NCBI GenBank assembly: GCA_964637165.1
Contig: CAZWVI010000015.1
Location: forward strand, 6,785 to 70,784
DNA length: 64,000 nucleotides
Source of the DNA: CAZWVI01 sp964637165
GTDB taxonomy: Bacteria > Planctomycetota > UBA1135
Direction: 5' to 3'
Of this stretch, positions 35,115 to 43,096 are shown one piece after another; position 1 is the stretch's first letter, and each line of letters starts with the position of its first letter. The notes under the pieces were generated by a model that searched no databases, had not been told where the DNA came from, and worked only from the letters and a program-made list of their open reading frames with translations. The translations under genes and the position numbers were made by a program.

Positions 35115-36404
35115 ATGACCGAAACTCAAGAATTAGTTGGCCGCGGAAATAAGGAAGGCGCATCGTTGTTCCGCGATTGGTTCAAAGAACTTAACCAAGC
35201 TGCCGAAGAAAATCGAGGCGCAGCTTACGTGTTTGTGATGGGAAGCTTTAATGAAATCCTCAAGTCGTTCGACTTGCCAGTGGTCTTCCCTGAAATCAAC
35301 TCGCTGCAAACTGCGGTACGCCGAGTTGCTCATGAATACCTCGAAGAGGCCGAAGACTATGGCTACTCACCAGATATATGTGGTTACGTAAAGGCCGATA
35401 TCGGCACTCAACTACGCGGCGGTGAGCACCCAATGGGGCAAATCCCTAAGCCAGCCATCACGGTACTAACCAATGCTTGCAATACCTACTTAAAGTGGGC
35501 CGAAGCGTGGGAGCGGATGTACGAAATGCCGATGGTCACGATAGACGTGCCCGGCACGCGCTTTGCTGGAGGAGAAACTTGGCAAGGCAACGGTGATTTC
35601 GAAAACGATCGCAAGTATGTCGAGACGCAAATTCGTGAACTTATCACTAAGTGTGAAGAAGTAACTGGCAAGAAATTTGACATCGATAAGTTGCGCAGTG
35701 TGATGGGGCACGCCAACGGAATTTCAAGTGGCTGGAGTCGCTTACTTGAGTTGAATAAGAATTCTCCATCTGTTTTCAACGCCCTAACCGATGGCACCAT
35801 CTACTTAGGTGTGGCCAACGGCCTGCGCGGTGATGAACGCGGTGCCAAATACTTCGCCGACCTCGTTGAAGAAATGGAATACAAAGTTGCCAACAATATC
35901 GGCACTATGACTGAAGAAGAATGGCGCCTAGTTTTTGTTGGCGTTCCATGCTACCCAATTTTCCGCCGCTTCAATGAGATGTTCAGTGAATGGAAGGGTA
36001 CCTTCGTTCATTCAACTTACTTGTGGTTCGCCTCGGGTGGCTCAAATGTCGGATTCCAATACGAACTCAACGATCCAATCGCTAGTCTCGCCGAAGGAAC
36101 TCTAATTTCAGTCCGTGATTCAATGGACTCCATGTTCCATCATGACCGCGTAGTTGAATCGATGATGGATGACTACAACATTGATGGTGTGGTCTATCAT
36201 CCGATTAAAAGCTGTCGCACTGTTTCAACTGGTTTGGCGGACGGCCGTCGCGCTCTCGCTGAACGCACTGGAGTGCAAAGTCTCTTCATTGAATCAGACA
36301 TGATGGATCAACGAGTAGTCGCCGAAGCGCAAATGAAAAACCGCGCCGACGCATTTTTCGAGGGAATGATTTCTCGTCGCAATCAACAATTACTCTCTAA
36401 GTAA
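35115..36404 (+). CDS. bzdO: Class I benzoyl-CoA reductase subunit B-type (BzdO/BcrB/BadE)
   Basis: 429 residues (relatives about 436-446), second catalytic subunit sharing the dehydratase fold with BzdN. Landmarks are 'VFVMGSFNEILKSFDLPVVFPEINSLQTAVRRVAHEYLEEAEDYGYSPDICGYVKAD' (described by its ends; about residues 40-95), 'ITVLTNACNTYLKWAE' and 'GVVYHPIKSCRTVSTG' with conserved cysteines for a [4Fe-4S] cluster. BzdN and BzdO bind the substrate between them. The gene starts 14 bp after bzdN and has an AGGAA ribosome site (35103-35107). Confidence 0.9.
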   Translation: MTETQELVGRGNKEGASLFRDWFKELNQAAEENRGAAYVFVMGSFNEILKSFDLPVVFPEINSLQTAVRRVAHEYLEEAEDYGYSPDICGYVKADIGTQLRGGEHPMGQIPKPAITVLTNACNTYLKWAEAWERMYEMPMVTIDVPGTRFAGGETWQGNGDFENDRKYVETQIRELITKCEEVTGKKFDIDKLRSVMGHANGISSGWSRLLELNKNSPSVFNALTDGTIYLGVANGLRGDERGAKYFADLVEEMEYKVANNIGTMTEEEWRLVFVGVPCYPIFRRFNEMFSEWKGTFVHSTYLWFASGGSNVGFQYELNDPIASLAEGTLISVRDSMDSMFHHDRVVESMMDDYNIDGVVYHPIKSCRTVSTGLADGRRALAERTGVQSLFIESDMMDQRVVAEAQMKNRADAFFEGMISRRNQQLLSK

Positions 36405-36421
36405 TAAAGGAGCATAAGCAA

Positions 36422-37243
36422 ATGGCATACGCAGCAGGAGTAGACGTCGGTTCGACGCAAACTAAAGCGGTCGTTATTAACGAGGACCGCGAAATCATTG
36501 CATCATGTTTGATAGACACTGGTGCCAACGTTACCAAGGCCGCCGAAGATGCCTTCAAGGAATGCATTGAACAGCAGGGCATTCTTGAGGAAGAGGTCGA
36601 GTGGGTAATCGGTACCGGTTACGGTCGTTACAAAGTTACATTTGGTAACGCCCAAGTTACTGAAATTAGTTGCCACGGTCGGGGCGCCTTTCACATCTTC
36701 CCCAAGACTCGTACGGTCGTGGACATGGGTGGCCAGGACACCAAAGCGATTCGGGTAAGCGAAGATGGAGAGATTGCTGATTTTTGCATGAACGATAAGT
36801 GCGCAGCTGGAACTGGCCGCTTTCTTGGTGCTTCATCAACAGCTCTTGACATTCCACTAGAAGAACTTGGCGGCACTGCACTTCAGTCTGAAAAAGGGGT
36901 CGCGATTTCAACTACTTGTACGGTCTTCGCTGAATCAGAAGTTTTGGCGTGGCTGGGCAAGGGTAAGAAAGTTCAAGACATCTTGTGGGGAGTGCACCAA
37001 TCAATTGCCAAACGTTCAATGGGGCTAATGCGCCGCGTTGGTATTGAGGGTGAAATAACTTTCACCGGTGGCGTTTCGCGTAACACTGCCATGGTCAAAG
37101 CCATGGAAGATGTGCTCGAACAAAAATTAAACATCTCGGATGAATGTCACTTCGCCGGCGCTCTAGGCGCGGCCTTGTTTGCCATGGATCACATCCAAAC
37201 GAGCCGCCAGCCAGGCGCAGAAAGCGTGGAGTTAACACAATGA
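36422..37243 (+). CDS. bzdP: Class I benzoyl-CoA reductase ATPase subunit (BzdP/BcrA-like)
   Basis: 273 residues, an ASKHA-fold ATPase of the BadF/BadG/HgdC family. The phosphate loop 'VDVGSTQTKAVV' is at about 6-17. Cluster-holding cysteines are in 'NDKCAAGTGRF' (about 124-134) and 'STTCTVFAESEV' (about 163-174), with 'FTGGVSRN' near 218. With BzdQ it forms a dimer bridging one [4Fe-4S] cluster and uses ATP to drive electrons into BzdNO. The short length is like Azoarcus BzdP and unlike the longer (about 438-residue) Thauera BcrA. It has an AGGAG ribosome site and ends overlapping bzdQ by 4 bp (ATGA). Confidence 0.9.
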   Translation: MAYAAGVDVGSTQTKAVVINEDREIIASCLIDTGANVTKAAEDAFKECIEQQGILEEEVEWVIGTGYGRYKVTFGNAQVTEISCHGRGAFHIFPKTRTVVDMGGQDTKAIRVSEDGEIADFCMNDKCAAGTGRFLGASSTALDIPLEELGGTALQSEKGVAISTTCTVFAESEVLAWLGKGKKVQDILWGVHQSIAKRSMGLMRRVGIEGEITFTGGVSRNTAMVKAMEDVLEQKLNISDECHFAGALGAALFAMDHIQTSRQPGAESVELTQ

Positions 37244-38073
37244 AAATAACTGCAGGAATTGACGTAGGCTCAACCTACACGAAGACCGTTTTGCTTAATG
37301 AGAACAATGAAATTGTTGCGCGAAAGCAAATGCACACCGGTTTCAAATTAGCGGAAATCGCCGGCAAGTGCTTTGATGCGTGTTTAGAAGTCGCCGGCTT
37401 AAATCGCAGTGACGTTCAATATGTAATCGCTACTGGTTATGGTCGTCACCAAGTTGCCTTTAAGGATTTGTCAGTAACTGACATCACAGCTAGTGCTCGC
37501 GGGTGTCACTTGCTCTTTCCGGACACCCACACAGTTCTAGATGTTGGTGGCCAAACCATGAAAGCGATTCGTCTTGAAAATGACGGCAAGGTGAAATCTT
37601 TTCGCCAAAACGACAAGTGCGCTGCTGGTACAGGAGCCTTCTTGGAAAAGACAGCACGATACATGGGCTACGAAACCATTGACATCGCTAACTTACTTGA
37701 AACATCACGCGACCCTGCAACAATTTCGGGAGTTTGCGCGGTGTTTGCAGAATCAGAGGTGATTAACCAACTAAGTTTGGGAACTCCTCCCGCCGACATC
37801 ATGCAAGGCGCAATCGAATCGCTAACTACGCGCGCTGTGCAATTAATGAAACGGGTAAAAGCCGAGCCTGGCCACACCCTAATTGGCGGCATCATGCGTT
37901 TCCCAACAATGCCGCGTGCTGTTGATAGTCGCATCGATGACGACATTAACATTCCTGGCGGCGAAGATGATCCAGCGATGCCGCAGTTTGTGACAGCCCT
38001 CGGAGCGGCGTGGTTGGCTCAATACCGTTTACGAAAACTATCCGAAGAGGGTGCCGCACTTAGCGCAAGCTAA
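37240..38073 (+). CDS. bzdQ: Class I benzoyl-CoA reductase ATPase subunit (BzdQ/BcrD-like)
   Basis: 277 residues from the ATG that overlaps the bzdP stop (ATGA). It is a paralogue of BzdP with the same plan: 'IDVGSTYTKTVLLNE' (about 6-20), 'ATGYGRHQVAF', 'LDVGGQTMKAI', 'NDKCAAGTGAFLE' (about 125-137), 'GVCAVFAESEV' and 'LIGGIMRFPTMPRA'. Two different ASKHA subunits beside two catalytic subunits is the mark of benzoyl-CoA reductases; 2-hydroxyacyl-CoA dehydratase systems have one. The N-terminus is certain from the overlap; longer readings run into bzdP. Confidence 0.9.
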   Translation: MKITAGIDVGSTYTKTVLLNENNEIVARKQMHTGFKLAEIAGKCFDACLEVAGLNRSDVQYVIATGYGRHQVAFKDLSVTDITASARGCHLLFPDTHTVLDVGGQTMKAIRLENDGKVKSFRQNDKCAAGTGAFLEKTARYMGYETIDIANLLETSRDPATISGVCAVFAESEVINQLSLGTPPADIMQGAIESLTTRAVQLMKRVKAEPGHTLIGGIMRFPTMPRAVDSRIDDDINIPGGEDDPAMPQFVTALGAAWLAQYRLRKLSEEGAALSAS

Positions 38074-38081
38074 GTAAAGAA

Positions 38082-38354
38082 ATGCGCAAGCCACCAAAAA
38101 CCGATGCCGACCTAGTCGCCGCTGGTTGGGAGCGGCGCAGCATGCTAGAGCCAACGCGCGCTCAAGAAATGGCCGAAGTCTATGAATCAGCGGGATTTGA
38201 AGTTAAACTTGTGCCGCTGGCGCCACTTGACTTTTCGCCAGATTGCGGAACATGCGCCGAAACAATTTCAAAAGATTACTTAGTAGTCTACACCAAAAAG
38301 GACGGCCGGACTCCAACAAGTCCGCCGCCCAATCCCGACTCCTTCCAAGTTTAA
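38082..38354 (+). CDS. Small CxxC protein in the benzoyl-CoA reductase operon
   Basis: 90 residues, 8 bp after bzdQ, with a GTAAAG stretch upstream as a weak ribosome site. The first 40 residues look helical ('DADLVAAGWERRSMLEPTRAQEMAEVYESAGFE', described by its ends). Then 'EVKLVPLAP' suggests a strand, followed by D-C-G-T-C-A-E at about 60-66, a C-x-x-C pair that may bind metal or be redox active. The tail is Pro-rich. I do not recognise a family. Co-location suggests a helper for the reductase (electron carrier docking or cluster assembly); this is inference. Confidence 0.65.
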   Translation: MRKPPKTDADLVAAGWERRSMLEPTRAQEMAEVYESAGFEVKLVPLAPLDFSPDCGTCAETISKDYLVVYTKKDGRTPTSPPPNPDSFQV

Positions 38355-39364
38355 AGTTCGCAGTTGTTGTAGCTTTACTGGTGGCGATAGCCCCAAAGCT
38401 GAAGGCGCAACAACAATTCAATGATTACCACCACGTAATCATGATTAGTGTTGATGGACTGCGTTCCGACGCCTTGCAAGCTTTTTCACCTGAACAAATT
38501 CCGGCGCTTAGTAGCTTATTGACTGGCGCATATACTCTGAATGCGCGCACCGACCCGCAAAGAACTGTGACCCTGCCCAATCACGTTGGCATGCTGACCG
38601 GCCTTCATTACTCTGGCTCTCGCGGGCATAATTGGATTAAGAATCACAAAGTTCCGGATGCTGAAACTTTGCATAGTGTGCGCGGCAAATTTACCCCGGG
38701 TGTGTTCCATGTCGCCGCGCCCAATAATGTGCAAACTGCGGTCATCGCCGCCAAGGATAAGTTTCAGCTATTCCCATTAAGTTGGAATTCCTTAGGCGAA
38801 ATTCCAGTAATAGATACATATTCATTTCAAGAAGTTGCTGACCAGGGTGCAAGTGAGCTGGTTGATTTTTTATTGCAGGCTAGATCCAAACGCAGTTTAA
38901 GTTTTTGGCACCTACGCGAAATGGATGTCGCAGGGCACACCGAGGGTTGGAATTTGCAAAGTGATTCTTTATATATGAAGTCGCTGCTAAAGATTGAACA
39001 CGCAGTAAATCTTTTGTTAACAAGTTTGCGCGAGAATCCGGCAATCGCAAAACATACGGCAATTCTCCTGACTTCAGATCACGGCGGTGGAGTTCCTGAA
39101 CGCAATCACTGGGGGCAAGGTCTACACCCAGAAAATTGGACCATTCCATTTATGGCCTGGTCCGGTCGTGGTGAATTTAGCGGAGATATATATCAGTTGA
39201 ATCCGCATGCATTGCAAGACCCGGGTTCGAAAATGGGAGAAGAACAAGACTTGCCGGCTTTAAGCAATGCGCACCTAGCGAATTTAGCATTGGCAATTCT
39301 GGGTCTTGAATCGATTCCAAATTCTCAAGTTGGTGCCCAGCAAAATATCCGCTTAACACCCTGA
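38243..39364 (+). CDS. Secreted alkaline-phosphatase-superfamily (type I phosphodiesterase-like) protein
   Basis: Frame of up to 373 residues. The only ATGs at the front (38243, 38252) lie inside the preceding gene, giving an overlap of about 110 bp; no other ATG occurs before the signal-like segment at residues about 36-55 ('FAVVVALLVAIAPKLKA'). The start is therefore uncertain. The catalytic region reads 'IMISVDGLRSDAL' (about 67) and 'TVTLPNHVGMLTGLHYSGSRGHN' with Thr nucleophile and Asn, then 'HLREMDVAGHTEGW' and 'LLTSDHGGG' for the zinc ligands. This fits nucleotide pyrophosphatase/phosphodiesterases. A rare start codon or a lost start is possible. Confidence 0.75.
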   Translation: MRNMRRNNFKRLLSSLHQKGRPDSNKSAAQSRLLPSLKFAVVVALLVAIAPKLKAQQQFNDYHHVIMISVDGLRSDALQAFSPEQIPALSSLLTGAYTLNARTDPQRTVTLPNHVGMLTGLHYSGSRGHNWIKNHKVPDAETLHSVRGKFTPGVFHVAAPNNVQTAVIAAKDKFQLFPLSWNSLGEIPVIDTYSFQEVADQGASELVDFLLQARSKRSLSFWHLREMDVAGHTEGWNLQSDSLYMKSLLKIEHAVNLLLTSLRENPAIAKHTAILLTSDHGGGVPERNHWGQGLHPENWTIPFMAWSGRGEFSGDIYQLNPHALQDPGSKMGEEQDLPALSNAHLANLALAILGLESIPNSQVGAQQNIRLTP

Positions 39365-39415
39365 AAAATTCATAAAAACTGAGGAACTTAGCTTCATGTT
39401 GTATGTTAGTTATGC

Positions 39416-40732
39416 ATGCTACCACACAGATTAATCCCCCTAGTTGGGCTGCTCCTCTGCCCAGCCATCAATGCCCAAGATGGGCCGGAACTTTCAGCCT
39501 GGCGAGCCAACATCGATGGAACTATGGGACGCAGCAACAACGCGTCGATTCATAATTCCGTTTCACAATTTGCAGCAGATGTCACCGCAACGGTGCACAC
39601 CCCTTATCACGTTTTTGTCGACTCCGAAGGAATTCCATCTCACGAAATTGGCCCATGGCCAGGCAACCCAAACGTTGCCACTGGCCGTAATTGGACCTGG
39701 CGTTTGCCTCGCAACCCGCAAGCGGCAACTTCCCCAACTGAGACTCCGCTGGGGCAAATTGGCACGATGGTCAATGGGGTTCCAATGTTCAACACTAAAG
39801 ATGGCCGCACCTACTTAAATCGCGGAGTGTGGGAGCAAGATGCTGTTTACTTTGAAGGACAGACTATGGACGTTGGCATTGGCCACCCGCAGATAAGTGG
39901 TGATTACCACTATCACTCATATCCAGAATTGTTAGCCAAACAGCAAGGTGATAGCCCGCGCGACCATTCGCCGATTCTTGGTTTCGCTTTTGATGGCTTC
40001 CCCGTTTATGGTCCTTACGGCTATGCCAATCCCGATGGAACTGGTGGACTTAAACGCATGGAGTCGGGCTATCAATTGCGTTCAATGACAACTCGCCAAA
40101 GTTTGCCGGACGGAACTCAACTTAGTCAATACTATTGGGGACCAAATGTTTCCAATCAATATCCACTTGGATGTTATGCCCAAGATTTTGAATTCATCCC
40201 CGGTTCAGGTGACTTGAATGAGTTCAATGGCCGCTTCGGAGTTACTCCGGAGTATCCAAACGGCAGCTTTGCTTACTTCATGACCATTGATAGTGCCACT
40301 GTGCCGGTTTACCCATACTTGATTGGTCCAAATTATTACGGCGTTCTTGATTCCGTGAACACTGGTCCAGGTTCTGGCCACATTACACCTCCTGGGCAAG
40401 CGACAAGCTACGACCCATTGCGGGTTTACGCCAACGACGTGATTGAAGGCGAACTGGCTAGCATTTCAGTTGGCAACGCCCAAGCTGGTTCATTAGTGTT
40501 TTTAGCATGGACCATGAAGGGCGCGGGGCCAACTTCAACCTCCTGGGGTGACGTAGCATTAAGCCCGCCATTTGAGGCGTTGCCAGCGATGACCGCCGAC
40601 TCCGGCGGGCTATGTACTGTGAATAGTGACATCCCTCTAGGAATGGCCGGTAAGACAATTTACGCCCAAGCTTTGAACGATCCTCTGCTACTTGGAACTT
40701 TGTCCCTGCCAATGCGGGTCGTGGTGCGTTAG
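39416..40732 (+). CDS. Secreted YHYH-domain protein
   Basis: 438 residues with signal peptide 1-20 (ending I-N-A-Q). The family-naming motif G-D-Y-H-Y-H-S-Y-P occurs at about residue 160, followed by 'SPILGFAFDGFPVYGPYGYANPDG' and 'YPNGSFAYFMTID', all hallmarks of YHYH domain proteins, which are thought to bind metal through the His pair. Residues about 335-438 are the shared C-terminal module. It heads a cassette with a YtkA-like lipoprotein and a dihaem peroxidase (gaps of 9 and 3 bp), suggesting a joint periplasmic or surface redox/metal function. Confidence 0.85.
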   Translation: MLPHRLIPLVGLLLCPAINAQDGPELSAWRANIDGTMGRSNNASIHNSVSQFAADVTATVHTPYHVFVDSEGIPSHEIGPWPGNPNVATGRNWTWRLPRNPQAATSPTETPLGQIGTMVNGVPMFNTKDGRTYLNRGVWEQDAVYFEGQTMDVGIGHPQISGDYHYHSYPELLAKQQGDSPRDHSPILGFAFDGFPVYGPYGYANPDGTGGLKRMESGYQLRSMTTRQSLPDGTQLSQYYWGPNVSNQYPLGCYAQDFEFIPGSGDLNEFNGRFGVTPEYPNGSFAYFMTIDSATVPVYPYLIGPNYYGVLDSVNTGPGSGHITPPGQATSYDPLRVYANDVIEGELASISVGNAQAGSLVFLAWTMKGAGPTSTSWGDVALSPPFEALPAMTADSGGLCTVNSDIPLGMAGKTIYAQALNDPLLLGTLSLPMRVVVR

Positions 40733-40741
40733 TATTTGGGC

Positions 40742-41089
40742 GTGAAGTTAATTCTCACGCCGATACTCCTGTGCTTGTTTGCTTGCGGGCAAAGCGCGCC
40801 CAACACCACCTTGGAATTTCCGGGTGGCCAAGCTCCTCTCAATAAATACTTTTCAATGGTGGTCACCAGCGATGCTGATTGGGCCACCAGTATTGAAGTA
40901 GATGCCGACATGCCAGCGCACGGCCACGGCATGATTGTTAAACCAGTGGTTGCAGAGTTGGGCCCTCAGCGTTGGCAAGTTAATGGGATGAAATTCCATA
41001 TGCCAGGAGCGTGGGAAGTTTATATTGATTTGATTAACGGTGATCGTCGCGAACATCAAATCATTCCTGTAAATGTAGAGCCATTTTAG
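40742..41089 (+). CDS. YtkA/FixH-like lipoprotein
   Basis: 115 residues from GTG 40742 (TTG 40736 adds two). Lipobox L-F-A-C ends at about residue 15. The mature domain carries 'DADMPAHGHGMIVKPVV' and 'GMKFHMPGAWEVYIDL', the core of YtkA-like domains, in which the M-x-x-H-x-H segment can bind copper. It sits between the YHYH and dihaem peroxidase genes with gaps under 10 bp. A role in copper or haem handling for the neighbouring enzyme is inferred. Confidence 0.75.
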   Translation: MKLILTPILLCLFACGQSAPNTTLEFPGGQAPLNKYFSMVVTSDADWATSIEVDADMPAHGHGMIVKPVVAELGPQRWQVNGMKFHMPGAWEVYIDLINGDRREHQIIPVNVEPF

Positions 41090-41092
41090 ACT

Positions 41093-42391
41093 ATGTCATT
41101 AATTGCAATTGCAATACTGTTGGTTCCAGTTCAACAGCTTGAGCCCATTCAGTGGAGTGAACGCGAGTTAAAAATAATTAATTCCCTTTCACCTTCATTA
41201 AAAGCTCAGCCACTACCATCGGTGTTGAGTAACCGCTATGCCAATGATTTAGATGCTGCCGAACTTGGGCGATTGTTGTTTTTCGAAAAATCATTATCCC
41301 CGAGCGGCGACGTTTCCTGTGCGACTTGCCATAATCCCAAGTTTGCTTGGACTGATGGCTTAGCATTGTCAGAAGGTGTTGCGGTAACTCCATTTAATGC
41401 GCCGACTGTTTTAAACACAGCTTATACTCAGTGGCAATTTTGGGATGGACGTAGTGATTCCTTATGGTCTCAAGCATTGCAACCGATCGAGAACGCGCTC
41501 GAAATGAATTCTTCGAGAACATTTGTGCTAAAGCAAATTGCCGCCACTCCCAGGTTAAAGACTGCATGGGAAAAAGCCTTCGGGGCAATGCCAGACCTTA
41601 GTGATGATGGCCGCTTCTTGGACAACGCTTGCCCAGCACCCCTCGAAGCTGATAATCCATTTGCCGAGAAGAAGGAATCTGATGATCCGCGCCACCAAGC
41701 TTGGATCAATATGGGAGCGGAGGATCAGCAATTGATCAATCGTGAATTTGCTAAATTGGGTAAAGCAATTGGCGCCTTTGAACGCCAATTAATTAGTGGG
41801 CCTGCTCCTTTTGATTTTTACGCCGCGAGTTTGCGCGGGGATAATGTCTTGGGAGATGTTTCGATTAGTGATTCCGCACAACGCGGATTACGTTTCTTCA
41901 TTGGCGAGGGGCAATGTTTGAGTTGCCATTTTGGACCTAACTTAAGTGATGGTGAATTTCATAACGTTGGGCTAGCCTTGCCCGAAGGCGATGAATTGAA
42001 TGACGAAGGTCGCCCTGATGGAATTCGCAAATTGCGCATTGACCCATTCAATGGGCGCGGGGAATTTAGCGATGCAAATGATTGGGATTCCAATCAACAT
42101 CTTCTCTACATGTTCTACAACGAACATACTTTTGGTGCTTATAAAACTCCTAGTTTGCGCAATGTCTCGCGCACCGCACCATACGGGCACGATGGTCGAT
42201 TTGCCGGTTTGCGCGAGGTTCTCGAGTTCTATTCGGAATTGCCGGGGCTACCGCCAATTGGTCATCGGGAAGAAACATTGCTTCCGCTATTGCTTGAGGA
42301 ACAAGAACTGCTGGACTTAATTGAATTTCTTAATAGTCTTGAAGGTCAGCCGGTTGCTGATTCCTTAAAGTCGAATCACCCTCCCCAGTAA
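41093..42391 (+). CDS. Dihaem cytochrome c peroxidase / MauG-family protein
   Basis: 432 residues, exported (hydrophobic residues 2-13). Two c-type haem motifs are visible: C-A-T-C-H at about 77-81 and C-L-S-C-H at about 275-279. Family landmarks are 'LGRLLFFEKSLSPSGDVSCATCHNP', 'AYTQWQFWDGRSDSLWSQALQPI' and 'YKTPSLRNVSRTAPYGHDGR'. Members reduce H2O2 or carry out oxidative protein modification (MauG, MbnH). The co-transcribed YHYH and YtkA-like genes suggest a modification or metal-oxidation role rather than peroxide defence, as inference. Its stop overlaps the opposing sulfatase fragment by 16 bp. Confidence 0.88.
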   Translation: MSLIAIAILLVPVQQLEPIQWSERELKIINSLSPSLKAQPLPSVLSNRYANDLDAAELGRLLFFEKSLSPSGDVSCATCHNPKFAWTDGLALSEGVAVTPFNAPTVLNTAYTQWQFWDGRSDSLWSQALQPIENALEMNSSRTFVLKQIAATPRLKTAWEKAFGAMPDLSDDGRFLDNACPAPLEADNPFAEKKESDDPRHQAWINMGAEDQQLINREFAKLGKAIGAFERQLISGPAPFDFYAASLRGDNVLGDVSISDSAQRGLRFFIGEGQCLSCHFGPNLSDGEFHNVGLALPEGDELNDEGRPDGIRKLRIDPFNGRGEFSDANDWDSNQHLLYMFYNEHTFGAYKTPSLRNVSRTAPYGHDGRFAGLREVLEFYSELPGLPPIGHREETLLPLLLEEQELLDLIEFLNSLEGQPVADSLKSNHPPQ

Positions 42392-43092
42392 GGGGAGGTG
42401 GTCGGATACCCATTCATCCACGCTTGATGGCGGGAAATTTCAGCGCGAATATTTGGATCGGCACTTGCAGGTAGATCATTAAATTCAGATGGGTCAGAAA
42501 AAATGTCAAAAAACTTGCCGGTGTTATAGAGTTTGTACTGATCTGAAATAATCCAGCTGCGCGGCGAAGTTAGCTTGTCTGGCTTCGACCAAAGCCACCC
42601 AAAAATATGTTCACGTGCTTTGTACTGACTGCCGTTTAATTGACCGGCAAAGGAGACTCCATCAATGACTCTGTCGCGAGGAATATCCATCCCGCCGAGT
42701 TCTAAGAAGGTCGGGAATAAATCACTGTAATCAATTAATTCACTATTAACAGTGCCGGGTGCTATTTTCCCTTTCCAGTAGGCGATCATTGGCATGCGGA
42801 TTCCGTGTTCGCGAATTACGCCCTTCGTTCCGCGAATAATTCCTTGCGGGGCATAGCCTGGCCATCCGGAATAAACATCCTCGAAGGTGCCGTTGTCGGC
42901 AGCAAAAATAACCAGAGTATTTTCGAGCATATCAAGTTCGTTTAACTTGTTCATTACATTGCCCACCATTTTGTCCATGTAATCGACTAGAAATGGGAAT
43001 ACTTGAAGTGCACTAGATGTGCCACCAGTGTAGTTTGGTGGTTTTGAAAAGCGCGAACAAGTAAGTGAGGGGACGAAGTTTTGGCATTGAAT
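42376..43092 (-). pseudogene. 5'-truncated sulfatase, degenerate tandem copy
   Basis: The reverse strand encodes the C-terminal half of a sulfatase. It starts without any start codon at about 43092 ('FVPSLTCSRFSKPPNYTGG', where intact relatives have L-x-H-x-P-F) and continues 'VDYMDKMVGNVMNKL', 'LVIFAADNGTF', 'GVIREHGIRMPMIAYWKG' and 'HIFGWLWSKP'. It corresponds to residues from about 215 onward of the intact neighbour at 43097-44413. The N-terminal half with the C-x-P-x-R active site is missing. An ATG at 42978 could give 200 residues but without catalytic residues. It begins immediately after the intact gene's stop. Confidence 0.8.
42380..42398. terminator. Hairpin over two convergent stop codons
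   Basis: CCTCCCC (42380-42386), loop AGTAA, GGGGAGG (42392-42398): a 7-bp GC stem whose loop contains the peroxidase TAA. No T-run follows on either side, so termination is only a possibility. Confidence 0.35.
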
Positions 43093-43096
43093 CTAA

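Noticed and set aside
33934..38073. 2-hydroxyacyl-CoA dehydratase system instead of benzoyl-CoA reductase
   Set aside because: Those systems have one ASKHA activator and two dehydratase subunits; here two distinct ASKHA subunits follow two catalytic subunits in the order C-B-A-D, as in benzoyl-CoA reductases. A tree is still the decisive test.
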